Of a stretch of 64,000 bases of DNA, positions 47,415-58,356 are shown piece after piece. The position numbers and the translations under genes were made by a program. Below the pieces are notes generated by a model. The model was not told the origin of the DNA. It saw nothing but the letters and a program-made list of their open reading frames with translations, and ran no database searches. Position 1 is the stretch's first letter. Each line of letters starts with the position of its first letter. Source of the stretch: Porodaedalea pini (taxonomy: Eukaryota > Basidiomycota > Agaricomycetes > Hymenochaetales > Hymenochaetaceae); contig NBAY01000019.1 of the NCBI GenBank assembly GCA_002794775.1, forward strand, positions 547,077-611,076, in the 5' to 3' direction.

Positions 47415-47951
47415 CGTTAGAAATGTTGTACCTCGAAAACCTTCGAGAATTGTCAACGATAGCAGTCGATGAGGTGGATTAAATGGACTGTTGTAGATGA
47501 ATGAAGTAATGCTTAAAAGGCTTCACGGACGATGGTTGGCGTCATGCTAGGACCCCAAGTCCTTGCCGATAGCAACAGACTGCAAAAGTATAGCCTCTCT
47601 GTTTATCGAGCACAAGGCAGAGACAAGTCATCTTGGCATATTATTGTCGCGAGAATCAAGCCGGATGTGGTGAATACAAAGGGACAGGTCGCTGCTAAGC
47701 GCTTTGGCCTCTTGAGTTACGTACACCTGGTGCCAGCCAGCTCATCATAAGCTAAGTCAGACCGAACGCGCTGGTACAACAAGCTCGACATTTTTTTTTC
47801 CGGCATCTCGGTTCTCTATAGGATGGGACACTGCATTTTTGTGCATTCAGAGACATTCCAGAGATTAAATTTGTCGGGGACACTACGTGCATTGCCATAG
47901 AATGTAAAGACAAATGATACAGATAAGACGGATAAACAAAGTTAATCGGGA
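47415..47951. other. Intergenic region between D3 and C3
   Basis: 537 bp. A 72-codon plus-strand ORF (47532-47750) is unassigned. It presumably holds the C3 3' end and the D3 promoter. Confidence 0.4.
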
Positions 47952-50852
47952 CTAAGAGACATGCGAGAGTCGGCTTGCTACGACAAGCTCTGCTAGAGTA
48001 CTACGTACGACAGACGCATTAGGACGCCTATCTGGCCTGGCGTTCCACAGCCTGCGTAGCAAAAGCCAATGCTTTGTGTTAGTAACCTTGTCCGATGCAA
48101 CGGGAAATACACCGTCTTCCTTGAGCTTCCTCAGTGGCTCCTGCACGTTATTGTAGAGGAGAGAGCCATATACAATCTATGACAAATGCATTGGGATAAA
48201 GCAATGTGAAGTAAAGAAAAACTCACTTCAGCGAAAACACAACCGAAAGCATAAATGTCTGCCTCCTTTGAAACCATTATCGTACTGCTTGGTCGGTTGG
48301 TGTAGAACTCAGGTGCGCGATACGCTTCCGGGGCCCTTTGGCCGTCTGTTCTCATAGAAATGCGGTTGAAAGTGCTCTTCGTCGCATCAGCAAGGCCGAA
48401 GTCGGTTAAAACTGCGATATCACGATCAGGGACTTGCGACTTTTTGATGAGAATATTTTCCTAGAGTATGGATTAGATAACAAAGGTCAACATCGTCGCA
48501 AGTATCACTGACCGGTCTGAGGTCCCCATGTGCGCATTTATTGTCGTGGACTGTAAGGTTTTGAACTGTGTGTACGTGACGTAGGATTAACAACAACTTA
48601 CGGTACTCAAGCCCAGAGGCTACATCGCAAATCTGAAAGTGAAGAGTCGAGTCATAAATAAAGTCAATACTCCATGCGGAGCTATACTCACAAGATTGAG
48701 CCTATCTTCGATCCCTAATGTCCTTGCGCTGCAATAATCGATAAGATTGTCCTCACAAACGTCCATGACCAGACCTGGGTACACGGAATCCTCAAATGTA
48801 CAGAACCCGACTAGCTTGTTGATATTCTTATGGTCCGCCTTGTTCCAGAACTCAGCTTCACGTATTATATGCTACAGACGAAAATAAGTGAGCTTCAAAT
48901 TCTGGTGCAGTAAACCAAGGAAAGCTCACATTCCAATGTCGCTTTTCGTCAAAATTCGTGTTATTGAGCTTGAAAATCTTCACAGCATACTATATATGCA
49001 ATGTCATGAGTCACGGGTAATTGTTGCTAACGTAAAAACTGACCTGTCCACTGCGATCATATGAGTTATACCTTTTGACAAAAGCAGAAGATCCCGATCC
49101 AAGTACTCCGCAATGCTCCCGTTCGAGCTCGATTTTGTCCAGTTGAAATCGTTTCAGCTCTGTTAGGATTTGTTCATCATTCAAGCTATCTAACAACTAG
49201 AATATTCACCTTGGACTGAGAGAACAGATGCGTCTCGCTCTCTTCGCCTCGTGATGATTTCGCACGCCTTCATGGAGATATCATCGTCTACTCTTTTCAG
49301 AGATTCATCAAGTTCCAAAGAGTCCCGAATAAGACCTGATGCCATTAACGCGAGTCTCCCTTGTTCAGAAATCGAGCGAACAGTATCTGCATCTAAGACT
49401 GCAACAGAGCTCAATAAAGAAGCCGAGTGAAGAGCTCTCTAGACACTTGCCTTCAGTCAAATCACTGTCTTGCGCAAGTACATTCGAGTGCTGACCTGCC
49501 ATGAGTTTTCCGCCCAAGTTCTGTGAAATAGGAGAGTAAGAGATAAATCTATCAATGCAAAGGTGATGATGAGAAAGAGATGATTACATCAACAAAGTTC
49601 TTCAAGTCAATGACAATATGACCAATTACGTCGAGTACTTCAGATCGACGAGCTTTCAGAGCTCTGGTACATTCGGAAAGCATGAAAAGTACTCTGTGTT
49701 GGTTAAGCGGGTAAAAAATCATGAAATGATGCGGAAAAACGATTGGACGTACGGAATAAAAAACTCCATTGAGGGTCGTATTTTCTCGACTTTGTCTGGG
49801 TATCGGTCAACGAGCCTTATGATGGCTATTGCGATCCTCTGTCCTTCTGCAGTACAATCACTTATGATATCGAAGTCCGGTTCTGCCAGATTCTCCTGAG
49901 ATGATGAGTGTTGTAAGAAACATAACACTCAAAACGAGCCGTAGAGATGCACTCACGTCATCAGCACAGTAATCCAACATGAAGACCATTTTTCTGGCCA
50001 TCGCCCTCATATCATTCCAGATAACAGTTTCTGCGAGATGAAGTAGCTTTCAGAATGCTTCTACAGAAAATACTTAACAGGAACAAGACCTGGACTACGC
50101 TTGTCTAGATGATGGTCACGCCACCAGTCGAAGAGAGCATGATCTACAAGACCGAATTCTGCCAAGAGGGAAGCGATGGCTTTAGAAATCGCATCTTCCC
50201 CAGTAGTATGAATCGAATCAGTCGGCAGCTTTCTCGGAGCGTTGCATCCTTGACTGAGGTTGATTATCCAGCTTCCTGTGAAATAATGGGCAGTCGACAG
50301 CTCATCAATTGAGGCGAGACTCGGATGAAAAGCGAGCGGAGACAGAATTTTGTGCTCTATGCGTTGATGAGTCGTTTTCTGAGCAGTTCAAACCTCAGTA
50401 AAAGTATAGTCCCAGATGTTATGAAACTTACTACAAGGAGGGACATAACCTCTGCAATGTCCTCGGCAAGCTGCTTCACCTGGAGCTTTATGCCACTCCT
50501 CCCTGCTAGACGTCTAAGCCTTGCAGTTGCGCTCGACTTGCACGAAGCCAAGTAACAATTATAATCTAATTCAAGTCTGGTCATATGTGTAAACGCCTCA
50601 TAAGTAGCTGCTCGGCAGGGGCAGACTGTGGGGCTTACTTTCGGAGACGGCGGACTAGCTGCTTGGTCTTTGGATCATCCGAATCAACCAGGAGTTTGTC
50701 GATTGCGATGCCTTCTGCTTTTTTGCGAAGGCTTATCAGCTGTTCATATTGTTCGAATGCAAGATCCTCATTACTCTAAGAGAAGACATGATTATCAGTG
50801 AAAGCACCATCGTATGGCTTAACACACGTACAATGCCGAGTTTCATTGGCAT
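47952..50852 (-). CDS. Family C, copy 3: helical N-terminus plus HGD-type kinase
   Basis: This is a multi-exon gene. The Met at 50852 gives a short first exon (MPMKLGI) and a GT donor. N-terminal exons have EQYEQLISLRKKAEGIAIDK, LELDYNCYLASCKSS, the aromatic motif HALFDWWRDHHLDKR, and WNDMRAMARKMVFMLDY, all aligning with copies 1 and 2. The kinase has VLGSGSSAFVKRYNS (glycine loop), YAVKIF, REAEFWNKADHKNINKLVGF, CAHGDLRPENILIKK, LTDFGLADA, APEFYTNRPS and ADIYAFGCVFAE, and stops at 47952. HGD replaces HRD; Lys, Asp and DFG are kept. It is divergent from B3, 247 bp between start codons. Confidence 0.78.
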
Positions 50853-51099
50853 TGACCTTGAGGCACTATGCTAGGGCGAAGGTGGAGAGGAGCGTGCTTT
50901 CTGCGGATATAGGAAACAAAGGGAAGGCATTGAGTTTTATATAAACACTGCATCAGATAGCAGAAGAAGCTAACGACGACAGAACAAGGAGGTGCTTATT
51001 GTCCCTTGGACAGCGTGAGAGTGTATACATCACGTGGAAAAAGTGACATTTGCTTGAAGTTTGGCGACGTGCAGCAACTTCATACTGCCTCGCCTCTCC
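50853..51099. promoter_or_regulatory. Divergent C3/B3 promoter with palindromic TATA box
   Basis: The perfectly symmetric TTTATATAAA (50936-50945) lies 83 bp from the C3 ATG and about 155 bp from the B3 ATG. Being its own reverse complement, it could serve as a TATA box in both directions. The region is only 247 bp long. Confidence 0.5.
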
Positions 51100-52452
51100 A
51101 TGACTGACGACCTGGTCACCAAAGAAAATTCCATGCAAGCCACAGATGAAGATCCAGATGATCTCCTCGAGTCCGAAAAGTGGTGGAGAGATCATTACAA
51201 CCTGCTGGAATCACATGGCTATCGTCTACGCCCTCGGTATCGTCCAGGTTGGACGCCACCATGGAAAGTCACGGGGAAAAGCCGAATGCTCTATGAGGAC
51301 CGCATCTATAGCAAAGTATGGTGGCTTCTTTCTTTGTATATATATGCTATACATAACATCTTAGGTGGATTATGTTATGGACGCGACTCGGATTTCAGAT
51401 GATACAGTCGTCTCCATCAAGCGCATCAGCATGAGATCTCAAGAACTGTCCATTGCGCTATTCCTTTCCAACAACGAAGACTCGGATGAAGCCATGAATC
51501 ACTGCGTCCCAGTTCTAGACCATTTCAACGATGCGATTCTCCCCCAGTTTTCATTCCTCGTTATGCCTCTATTGCGTTGGTTTGATAACCCACCGTTTTT
51601 TTCTGTTGATGAGGTTCTTGAGTTTCTTCAACAGACGTTAGAGGTCAGAAGTTCGTCTTTCACTGGCAATCTTTATGCTTACATACTCTTAAAAGGGTCT
51701 CTCGTACATGCATAGTCGAGGCGTGGCTCATAGGTGAGTCTATGATCACTTTTTATTTACTTCACCTTTACATCTAATAAATCTACAGGGACTGTGCTGC
51801 GCTCAATATCATGCTAGATGCCTCCTCACTATATCCACAAGGCTTTCACCCCGTTGCTAAGACGCTGGACCCATCGGGAACAAAGAGCGCGCCCGTTCGG
51901 CGCCGTCGCGATGTGCAGGGTGTTAAATACTACTTCATTGACTTCGGCATTTCTTCTCGCTTTGAGAAGGACGTGAAGGCAGAGGACAGATTGGTGACTG
52001 GAATCGATGGCCAAGATCGTGATGTCCCAGAACTCTCTGCTCACCTCTCATATGATCCATTTGCAGTCGACGTTTTCATACTTGGAAACGTGTATCGAAA
52101 AGTATTTCTCGATGTTCGTGAGCCTATATATCCACCACTTGTCTCCAATGGCTGACCTTCCCATTATCACTAACAGGTCTACATCAACCTCGCATTTCTT
52201 TCAAGCCTTGTAGAGTCCATGACAGCTCCTATACCCGAGGATCGGCCATCTGCTGATAAAGCGCTTGCTCAATTTCGCGACCTTATTGCTGACCAACATG
52301 GTGTTCGACTTCGGTGGAGACTGAAGAAAAAAGACTCAGGAATAGTGTTGCGTGTTCTGCAGGATATCGGATCTATTGCGCGAGAGGGAGCTTACGTGTC
52401 GACGAAGATTATTAGTAAGATACTTCGTCGTCAATCGAGTATTCACACCTGA
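51100..52452 (+). CDS. Family B, copy 3: basidiomycete kinase-like protein
   Basis: The ATG is at 51100 (MTDDLVTKE). Exon 1 has WWRDHYNLLESHGYRLRPRY and RPGWTPPW. The next exon has MDATRISDDTVVSIKRIS with the likely ATP-binding Lys, then FLVMPLLRWFDNPPFFSVDE. A short exon gives GLSYMHSRGVAHR joined to DCAALNIMLDA (HRD loop). YYFIDFGISSRF is the DFG motif, followed by TGIDGQDRDVPEL and YDPFAVDVFILGN. The last exon covers FLSSLVESM to the stop at 52450-52452. All parts keep frame and align with B1 and B2. It is upstream of A3 on the same strand (711 bp) and divergent from C3. Confidence 0.84.
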
Positions 52453-53163
52453 CTCATTTTGTACTACTTTGTCTTCCAGAGCTCCCTCTAGGATTGCTGC
52501 GGAAGTAAACATGCATACTCTTTTAGGTACTCAGGATGGATGTTTTTGCTTTGTTTTCTTACACTTATGGTATCGATGGTCCTTTTTTTGCGTGGAAGCA
52601 TGTAATCGTTTCTACGTGCCCAGTAAGAAGAAATGTATGCGCCAGTGGCGATAAGGCCCAGCTTTCTCGTACGCCTTCTCGTTGTCAAAAGATTCTGGAC
52701 TGCAATCGCTACATATCTGTTGACGTGTTGACACCTTATTTCACGTCGCGTCAGGTACTGAGTTTCATGACTCTGAGGCCAAAGCTTGACTGATCTCGTT
52801 CGCTGTGCACGTCGTCTCCCCTATTCGGCAAGCTGTGGGACCGTGCGTTGTTCCTAAAATTTGAAATAGGCAATCGGGCGGCGACTCGAAGACGACACGA
52901 ATGTCTTGTTTGTGCTTTTTTTTTGTACTCGTTTCTGTGCAACAAAGTTCCGCCTTTGCACGTGTCATCCCGAAATAGCAATGTGGGAACATATAGAAGT
53001 TTGTAGGACCAAATGTTGCCGATCAAAAATTAATTTTATCAAGACGCCGTGGAAAAGCACGCATCCCGTTCTACGCAAACTCGAGTCTCGCCGTTCGTGA
53101 GTCGATCTCCAATTCACAAAAAAAATCACACTGACGAGTCGGACCTGACCAATTCAGGTTCCA
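52453..53163. other. Intergenic region between B3 and A3
   Basis: 711 bp, no gene recognised; presumed A3 promoter. Confidence 0.45.
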
Positions 53164-54891
53164 ATGTCGGATCTTGCTTCGCTGGTCTTGGGCATCCCTT
53201 CTTACGTGGAAGGTTTTGTCAAGGTTGGTAGAGCTGTGATAAAATACAAGTCGCTGGAACGAGATCACATCGAAACTGTTGAGGATGCCATCTTCTGTGC
53301 CGGCACACTCAAGTACTATGCCGGGTTCGTGAACGCGAAAGATCCGGGTACTCTCAACCATCCATCTCGTCCACTCTTGGAGGAGGCTCTCGGCCATGCA
53401 TATGATGCCCTTTATACCGCCGAAGGGATTCTACAGAGTTGGACGTTAAGGCTTAGTCTTAAGCCTAAGGCTCACGGACGCATGGTCTTAGCCAAGCTGG
53501 CGAACTCGGTTGCCGAGAGAATCATCCGCAGTAAAACCAGCGGGCTCGAGGATATACCAAGTCGAAGTCGCATGGGCCACTTAAAGATGGTTTCAGAAGC
53601 ATCGTACCTCGCCTTTGGATGCGTGGAAATCAAGGAGGCTATGACGAGGCTCAACAAATGGACAACGCGTCTTGGCCAACTCCTCCTCACGTCTCCGAAC
53701 CTGCAACTGCGGAGAGACAGCTCGGGCACAGATAATGTGCATGACGACATGTCGGATGATGTCGCATTCGTTGCATGTGCGCGCGAGCGCGCTACCATGA
53801 AGCGAGATGTCTTAATTGTGGACATATCACAGTTGGATTCGAAATTCGACATCGATCCTGATCACAAATCCGGAATGTATCGCTTATCAGGCGGCGACTA
53901 TGCTGGCTACATCGTCGATGTCCGCGATCTCGCTTTACGACGTGGAGCATCACTCGAGGCAGAGGCGCGCGATTCCGAGTACATTTGCAGACTATTCGCC
54001 GAAACCCAATCTGATAGCGAGCATGGGGCTCGAGCGAGCGTTGGAATACTACCATGCCTTGGTTACGCGATTGGAGATGAAGGAAAGAAACATTTCCTCT
54101 TATTTCGACTCCCGACTGGTACAGGAACACCCAGAACACTCCGCAGCCTATTACTTACCGGGCCTGCCCAGCACCCACTTAACTCACGTCTCGAGTTTTG
54201 CGTCAAGCTCGCGACATCTGTACTCATCGTCCAGTCGCTTGGCCTTGTCCACAAGAACATTCGCCCGGAATCCATCCTCGTTACAGAGCTACTCCGCTCG
54301 GATTCGGCATCCGCAACACTTGGAACACCCTACCTTGTTTCATTTGGACAGGCTCGCATATCCGCCGGCCCTTCTGACTTGACGTCTTATCTCGGAGCTG
54401 CGCTCGCTCGAACTCTGTACGTCCATCCGCGCCACTTGTCTTCGAGAAAAAGGAGGAAGTTTCAGATGCGCGATGACGTCTACAGCCTCGGGATCTGCTT
54501 CCTAGAAATTGCAATTTGGAAGTCCTTGTTCAAGTGGGATGCTGAGAAAGGTGGCTTCGTATGCGATTTCGACCTCCTGCAGATCTCGGACGATCATTAC
54601 GATGAGGTCTTGCAGATGAGAGGGCGATCAGTTCAGCAAGACAAAAGTTGGCTTCGACGCTACGACATTGTAGAGTTTGCGAAGAAACACGTGCCTGCTG
54701 CGATGGGCAACACCTTTAAAGACATCGTCGTTGACTGTCTACTTTTTGGAGAAGTCGATACTCTATCGTATGACGCGACCATGGAGAAAACTCACGAGGT
54801 AGATACGCACGACGACAAAGCCGATCTACAGAGCGTTATGTTCGTGCAAAATATACTGACAAAGCTTCGTAGTCTTGTATTTACTCTCTGA
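53164..54891 (+). CDS. Family A, copy 3: HeLo-like helical domain fused to pseudokinase
   Basis: This is a single-exon protein of 575 residues. Start at 53164 (MSDLASLVLGIPSYVEGFVK). The helical N-terminus is residues 1-200. ASVGILPCLGY is near residue 291, RTLRSLLLTG near 324. Kinase remnants are VHKNIRPES near residue 362 (Asn instead of the catalytic Asp), SFGQA at the DFG position (Asp lost), MRDDVYSLGICFLEIAIW, and MGNTFKDIVVDCLLFG, ending ILTKLRSLVF. Both catalytic aspartates are gone, so this copy is the clearest pseudokinase of the three. Same strand and order as in module 2. An MLKL-like executor role is inferred from layout only. Confidence 0.88.
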   Translation: MSDLASLVLGIPSYVEGFVKVGRAVIKYKSLERDHIETVEDAIFCAGTLKYYAGFVNAKDPGTLNHPSRPLLEEALGHAYDALYTAEGILQSWTLRLSLKPKAHGRMVLAKLANSVAERIIRSKTSGLEDIPSRSRMGHLKMVSEASYLAFGCVEIKEAMTRLNKWTTRLGQLLLTSPNLQLRRDSSGTDNVHDDMSDDVAFVACARERATMKRDVLIVDISQLDSKFDIDPDHKSGMYRLSGGDYAGYIVDVRDLALRRGASLEAEARDSEYICRLFAETQSDSEHGARASVGILPCLGYAIGDEGKKHFLLFRLPTGTGTPRTLRSLLLTGPAQHPLNSRLEFCVKLATSVLIVQSLGLVHKNIRPESILVTELLRSDSASATLGTPYLVSFGQARISAGPSDLTSYLGAALARTLYVHPRHLSSRKRRKFQMRDDVYSLGICFLEIAIWKSLFKWDAEKGGFVCDFDLLQISDDHYDEVLQMRGRSVQQDKSWLRRYDIVEFAKKHVPAAMGNTFKDIVVDCLLFGEVDTLSYDATMEKTHEVDTHDDKADLQSVMFVQNILTKLRSLVFTL

Positions 54892-55280
54892 TCGTACGGA
54901 AGCGACTTGTCTTTAGCACATTGTTTCAGCGAGAGGATGTGCAATTTAGGTCACTACTAGTCAAAACTCTGTAGGATTACAGACTTTTTTTTAGTTCTGC
55001 AAGGGCGTGAGTTAGCTAATAACAAGAACTCCAGCTCCTCCCTGTTGATCCGTAATCTGCTGCTGCCTTGTTTCGATGTGCACAAAAAATGATGCTGTAC
55101 CCTATCTAAACTCTATGGATGCCATGATCTCCTTGCAACCAACTCATCTCCGTTTTGGGTACCGAGTTGTCTTACGATAGCATCTCCACGGCCACCATTC
55201 GATCGTATACAGGAGCGTCGCAATCGTCTCCTCGTCATCTATTTTTGGGAGACTGTAGAAATGCAAGTATGTCATGTTTG
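54892..55280. other. 3' flank of A3, no gene recognised
   Basis: Short ORFs only. Confidence 0.4.
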
Positions 55281-55758
55281 CATTTTTGAACTGCGCCCTC
55301 TTGCTGAGCTAACTGTACACTGCATACGGTGGAGCAACTTCTCAATAAACTGCACATTTCGTATGCGTTGTAATTCTCTGAATATGGCTCGGAGCTTATA
55401 TTTGCTTAGAAGATGGGACTCTGGCATTGGCTGGCTACACGTCCGGTAGACATTTAGTCGACCTGGAATTAATGATCATGAGGTTCCTCGCCTCCGAGAA
55501 CGCCAGGTCGCCGTGATCTACATAGTCCGACGTTGATCGAGAACGCGAAGAAAGAGTCTTACCTGTCACTGTTGACATGACATTCTCATGTCTTTCAAAC
55601 AAAGGCCCTCTTGTGCAAAATATTTGCAATGAACAAAGGGATGGACAGGCATTGCACTTTGACAGATCCGAATTCTTGTAGTCTATGATTAACTCATACT
55701 GAGCATTTGAAAATTGGGCCTATCCGTGAGTCGCAAGCTACTGAAGCAGGTCGTCAAG
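55281..55758. repeat. Dispersed repeat R2, copy b
   Basis: Direct repeat of 42492-42949 with small indels, including about 19 extra bases after GCCAGGTC. Together with copy a it brackets module 3. Confidence 0.8.
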
Positions 55759-55908
55759 ACTTTGACCGCGCGGTTAGGTTTAGGGGGTTCTGTCAGATTT
55801 CAGTTGTCACGCGATCGTGGAGGCCGGCACTTCAGGCCACCCCTTCAAGGAGACCTAATAGGGCAATTTGTACACGCAACTAATTGACCTAATAGGTATC
55901 ATGACTGG

Positions 55909-56089
55909 GAGTGCCCAAATCTGCTGGGTACTCCCAATTGGGCATGCCCAAATCTGCTGGGCACTCCCAATTGGGCACACCCAAATCTGCTGGGCACTCC
56001 CAATTGGGCATGCCCAAATCTTCTGGGCACTCCCAATTGGGCACACCCAATCTGCTGGGCACTCCCAATTGGGTGTGCCCAAATGTGTC
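55909..56089. repeat. Minisatellite 1 (33-bp unit)
   Basis: About five tandem copies of a 33-bp unit built around AAATCTGCTGGG, CACTCCCAATTGGG and CATGCCC. The unit contains palindromes (CCCAATTGGG, GGGCATGCCC), so each repeat can fold. Its core word TTGGGCACTCCCAA is the reverse complement of the core of minisatellite 2. Confidence 0.9.
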
Positions 56090-56419
56090 ACTGTCACTGA
56101 CTGTCTGGGGGACTTTTGGGCACACCCAATTTCATTTTTGCCATAAAATCTGGGACCATTAGAGGCTGTATTTTATTGTTTTTAGCCTTACAATTTAGCA
56201 CTCTTGCTGTTGATTAGGTTGCAAACTACTGGCTGCATGAATTGACCTTTGATCTGAGTTACAGTCATTTGCTGAAGTATTTACAATCACCTTTTTTGCA
56301 TCTCAGAAAGTGCTCCTTTGGCTTCAAGAATCAACATTTCACTCAATTCTTCACTAATTCATGTCTAATAAATTGCTAAATACATAGTTTAATTACTGCC
56401 AAATATCAATGAGGCAGCA

Positions 56420-56850
56420 AGTGACATGAGAAGATAAAGAGCCTATTCTGTGAAGATTAGGTGTTCAGACAGGCTATATTCTTCCATAATTCTTCCTGAG
56501 TTCAAATCTGAAGCTAAAGACATAAAACTTGCTAAATAATGATTTATGTAAGCTATTATGATTTTTAGATGTTTCTCTTGGGTGCAGAATAAATACTTAA
56601 AGACAGTCAATGCTAAGTAAGTTTGGCAGAGTTTTAGAGTTTCTGAAGCTAAGACAAACAAGATAGGAAATATACATTTCTATACACAGTCACTGCTTAA
56701 AATCATAATAAATCATATAGATCATCCTTCAGTAAGTTTTATGCCTTTAACTTCAGATTTGAACTAGGGAAGAATCAGTGAAGAATATTGCCTGTCTGAA
56801 CACCTAAAATTTACAGAATAGGCTCTTTATTTTCTTACTTCACTCTTTAA
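56420..56850. repeat. Imperfect inverted repeat (about 150-bp arms)
   Basis: The segment near 56420-56572 is the imperfect reverse complement of about 56698-56850 (for example AGGTGTTCAGACAGGC versus GCCTGTCTGAACACCT). The loop is about 125 bp. It may be a fold-back MITE; no clear target-site duplication was found. Confidence 0.65.
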
Positions 56851-57239
56851 TAACCTGTTTAGGAACATTTTTAATAGTATAATAATATGCTTGTACTTGG
56901 CTATCATGACATTAGTTATTTGTGTGTTTAGGTTGTGCTTGTCTTCATAAGAGTGTTACTGAGGTTGTATCACCCTACATTGGCTGCTTGGGTTGACTTG
57001 ACTAAATGCATATGACATTTTATGATAAAATAGTTAATTATTATAGCACTGAATTAGCTCTGTAACAACATCTTCTAGTTATTAGCTGTGCTATTACAAA
57101 AGCATTAGCATGTCATTAAAAATGTTGCTAAAACATTGCCTAAGTTCATAATTATTGCTATTAGTCAAATTATGAATTTAGCTACTTTTCTGACAAGAAT
57201 TGAGATATTAAAGCCAAAAGAGCACTCTGTACTTTCCTA

Positions 57240-57569
57240 CAGATGGTTTCAAAAAGTGTTTGGCCCCTCTGCTTTTGGAATTGATTGACATGGCCTAAGT
57301 AGGAAGGTGATTTGTATGATCCAAACCTCCATTCTGTGCATTCTGACATCTGTCTCCTCATCCTTCAAGCAAAATCAGTCTAGAAAAAAATTATACAGGT
57401 ATCAATTATATACATACACTCAAGATACATTATTTCCTGTCAAATAATGGAAGAATCATGTATATTCAATGACCAGTGTTTTCTCCCTCATGCTAATCAC
57501 CTTCCTGCTTAGGCCATGTCAATCGGTTCCAAAAATGGGGAGGGGCTGAACACTTTTCAGAACCACCTG
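57240..57569. mobile_element. MITE with Tc1/mariner-like inverted ends and TA target site
   Basis: The 330-bp element has inverted ends of about 73 bp. The left end CAGATGGTTTCAAAAAGTG and right end (reversed) CAGGTGGTTCTGAAAAGTG continue to a shared GATTGACATGGCCTAAG. It is flanked by TA at 57238-57239 and 57570-57571. No transposase is encoded, so it is non-autonomous. TA duplications and this end style are those of Tc1/mariner elements. Confidence 0.75.
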
Positions 57570-57951
57570 TATATATGATATAATATATAATCTTCTATAC
57601 CATATCATAGGGCTTGTAATACAGACTGTACTTTGAGCTAGAAGTTTTAAATATGATTATACTATATACAGTACAGTGCAGAGTGCAAAACTGAAGAGAA
57701 CAAGAAAAAAAATAGATCTGAGGTCCAAAAAATAGCTAAGCTTGACCTGTGCTCAAATATCAGGTACAACATTTAATGTTCATAAATTTGACTGATGCTT
57801 TAGAGACAAGTGTGACAGTATAGAGACTGCATTCTCAAGTTTATAACTAGAACTGTATATGATAATAATATTGTATATTCTTCTGAGACTAGGTATTACT
57901 GAGTGAGACAGAGAAGTTTGATTTAGTGAGCCTAGAAAACTAGTTTATGGC

Positions 57952-58356
57952 CAGTTGGGAGTGCCCAGTTGGAAGTACCCAGTTGGGAGTGCCCAATTGG
58001 GAGCACCCAACTATTGGGAGTGCCCAACTATTTGGGAGTGCCCAATTGGGAGTGCCCAACTATTTGAGAGTGCCCAACTATTTGGGAGTGCCCAACTATT
58101 TGGGAGTGCCCAACTATTTGGGAGTGCCCAACTATTTGGGAGTGCCCAACTATTTGGGAGTGCCCAATTGGGAGTGCCCAACTATTTGGGAGTGCCCAAT
58201 TGGGAGTGCCCAATTAGGAGCGCCCAACTATTTGGGAGTGCCCAATTGGGAGTGCCCAATTAGGAGCGCCCAACTATTTGGGAGTGCCCAACTATTTAAG
58301 AGTGCCCAACTATTGGGAGTGCTCAGGAAGTGCCCAATATTTGGAAGTGCTCAGTT
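57952..58356. repeat. Minisatellite 2 (18-bp and 14-bp units)
   Basis: About 20 or more tandem copies of GGGAGTGCCCAACTATTT (18 bp) mixed with a 14-bp variant GGGAGTGCCCAATT. Units near the right end are degenerate. The core is the reverse complement of minisatellite 1. Long ORFs through it (LGVPNY repeats) are artefacts of the repeat. Confidence 0.9.

Noticed and set aside
53472..54382. Long ORFs opposite or out of phase inside A3
   Set aside because: Shadows of the single-exon A3 frame.
55909..58356. CRISPR-like array
   Set aside because: The units are contiguous tandem repeats without unique spacers, in a eukaryotic genome.
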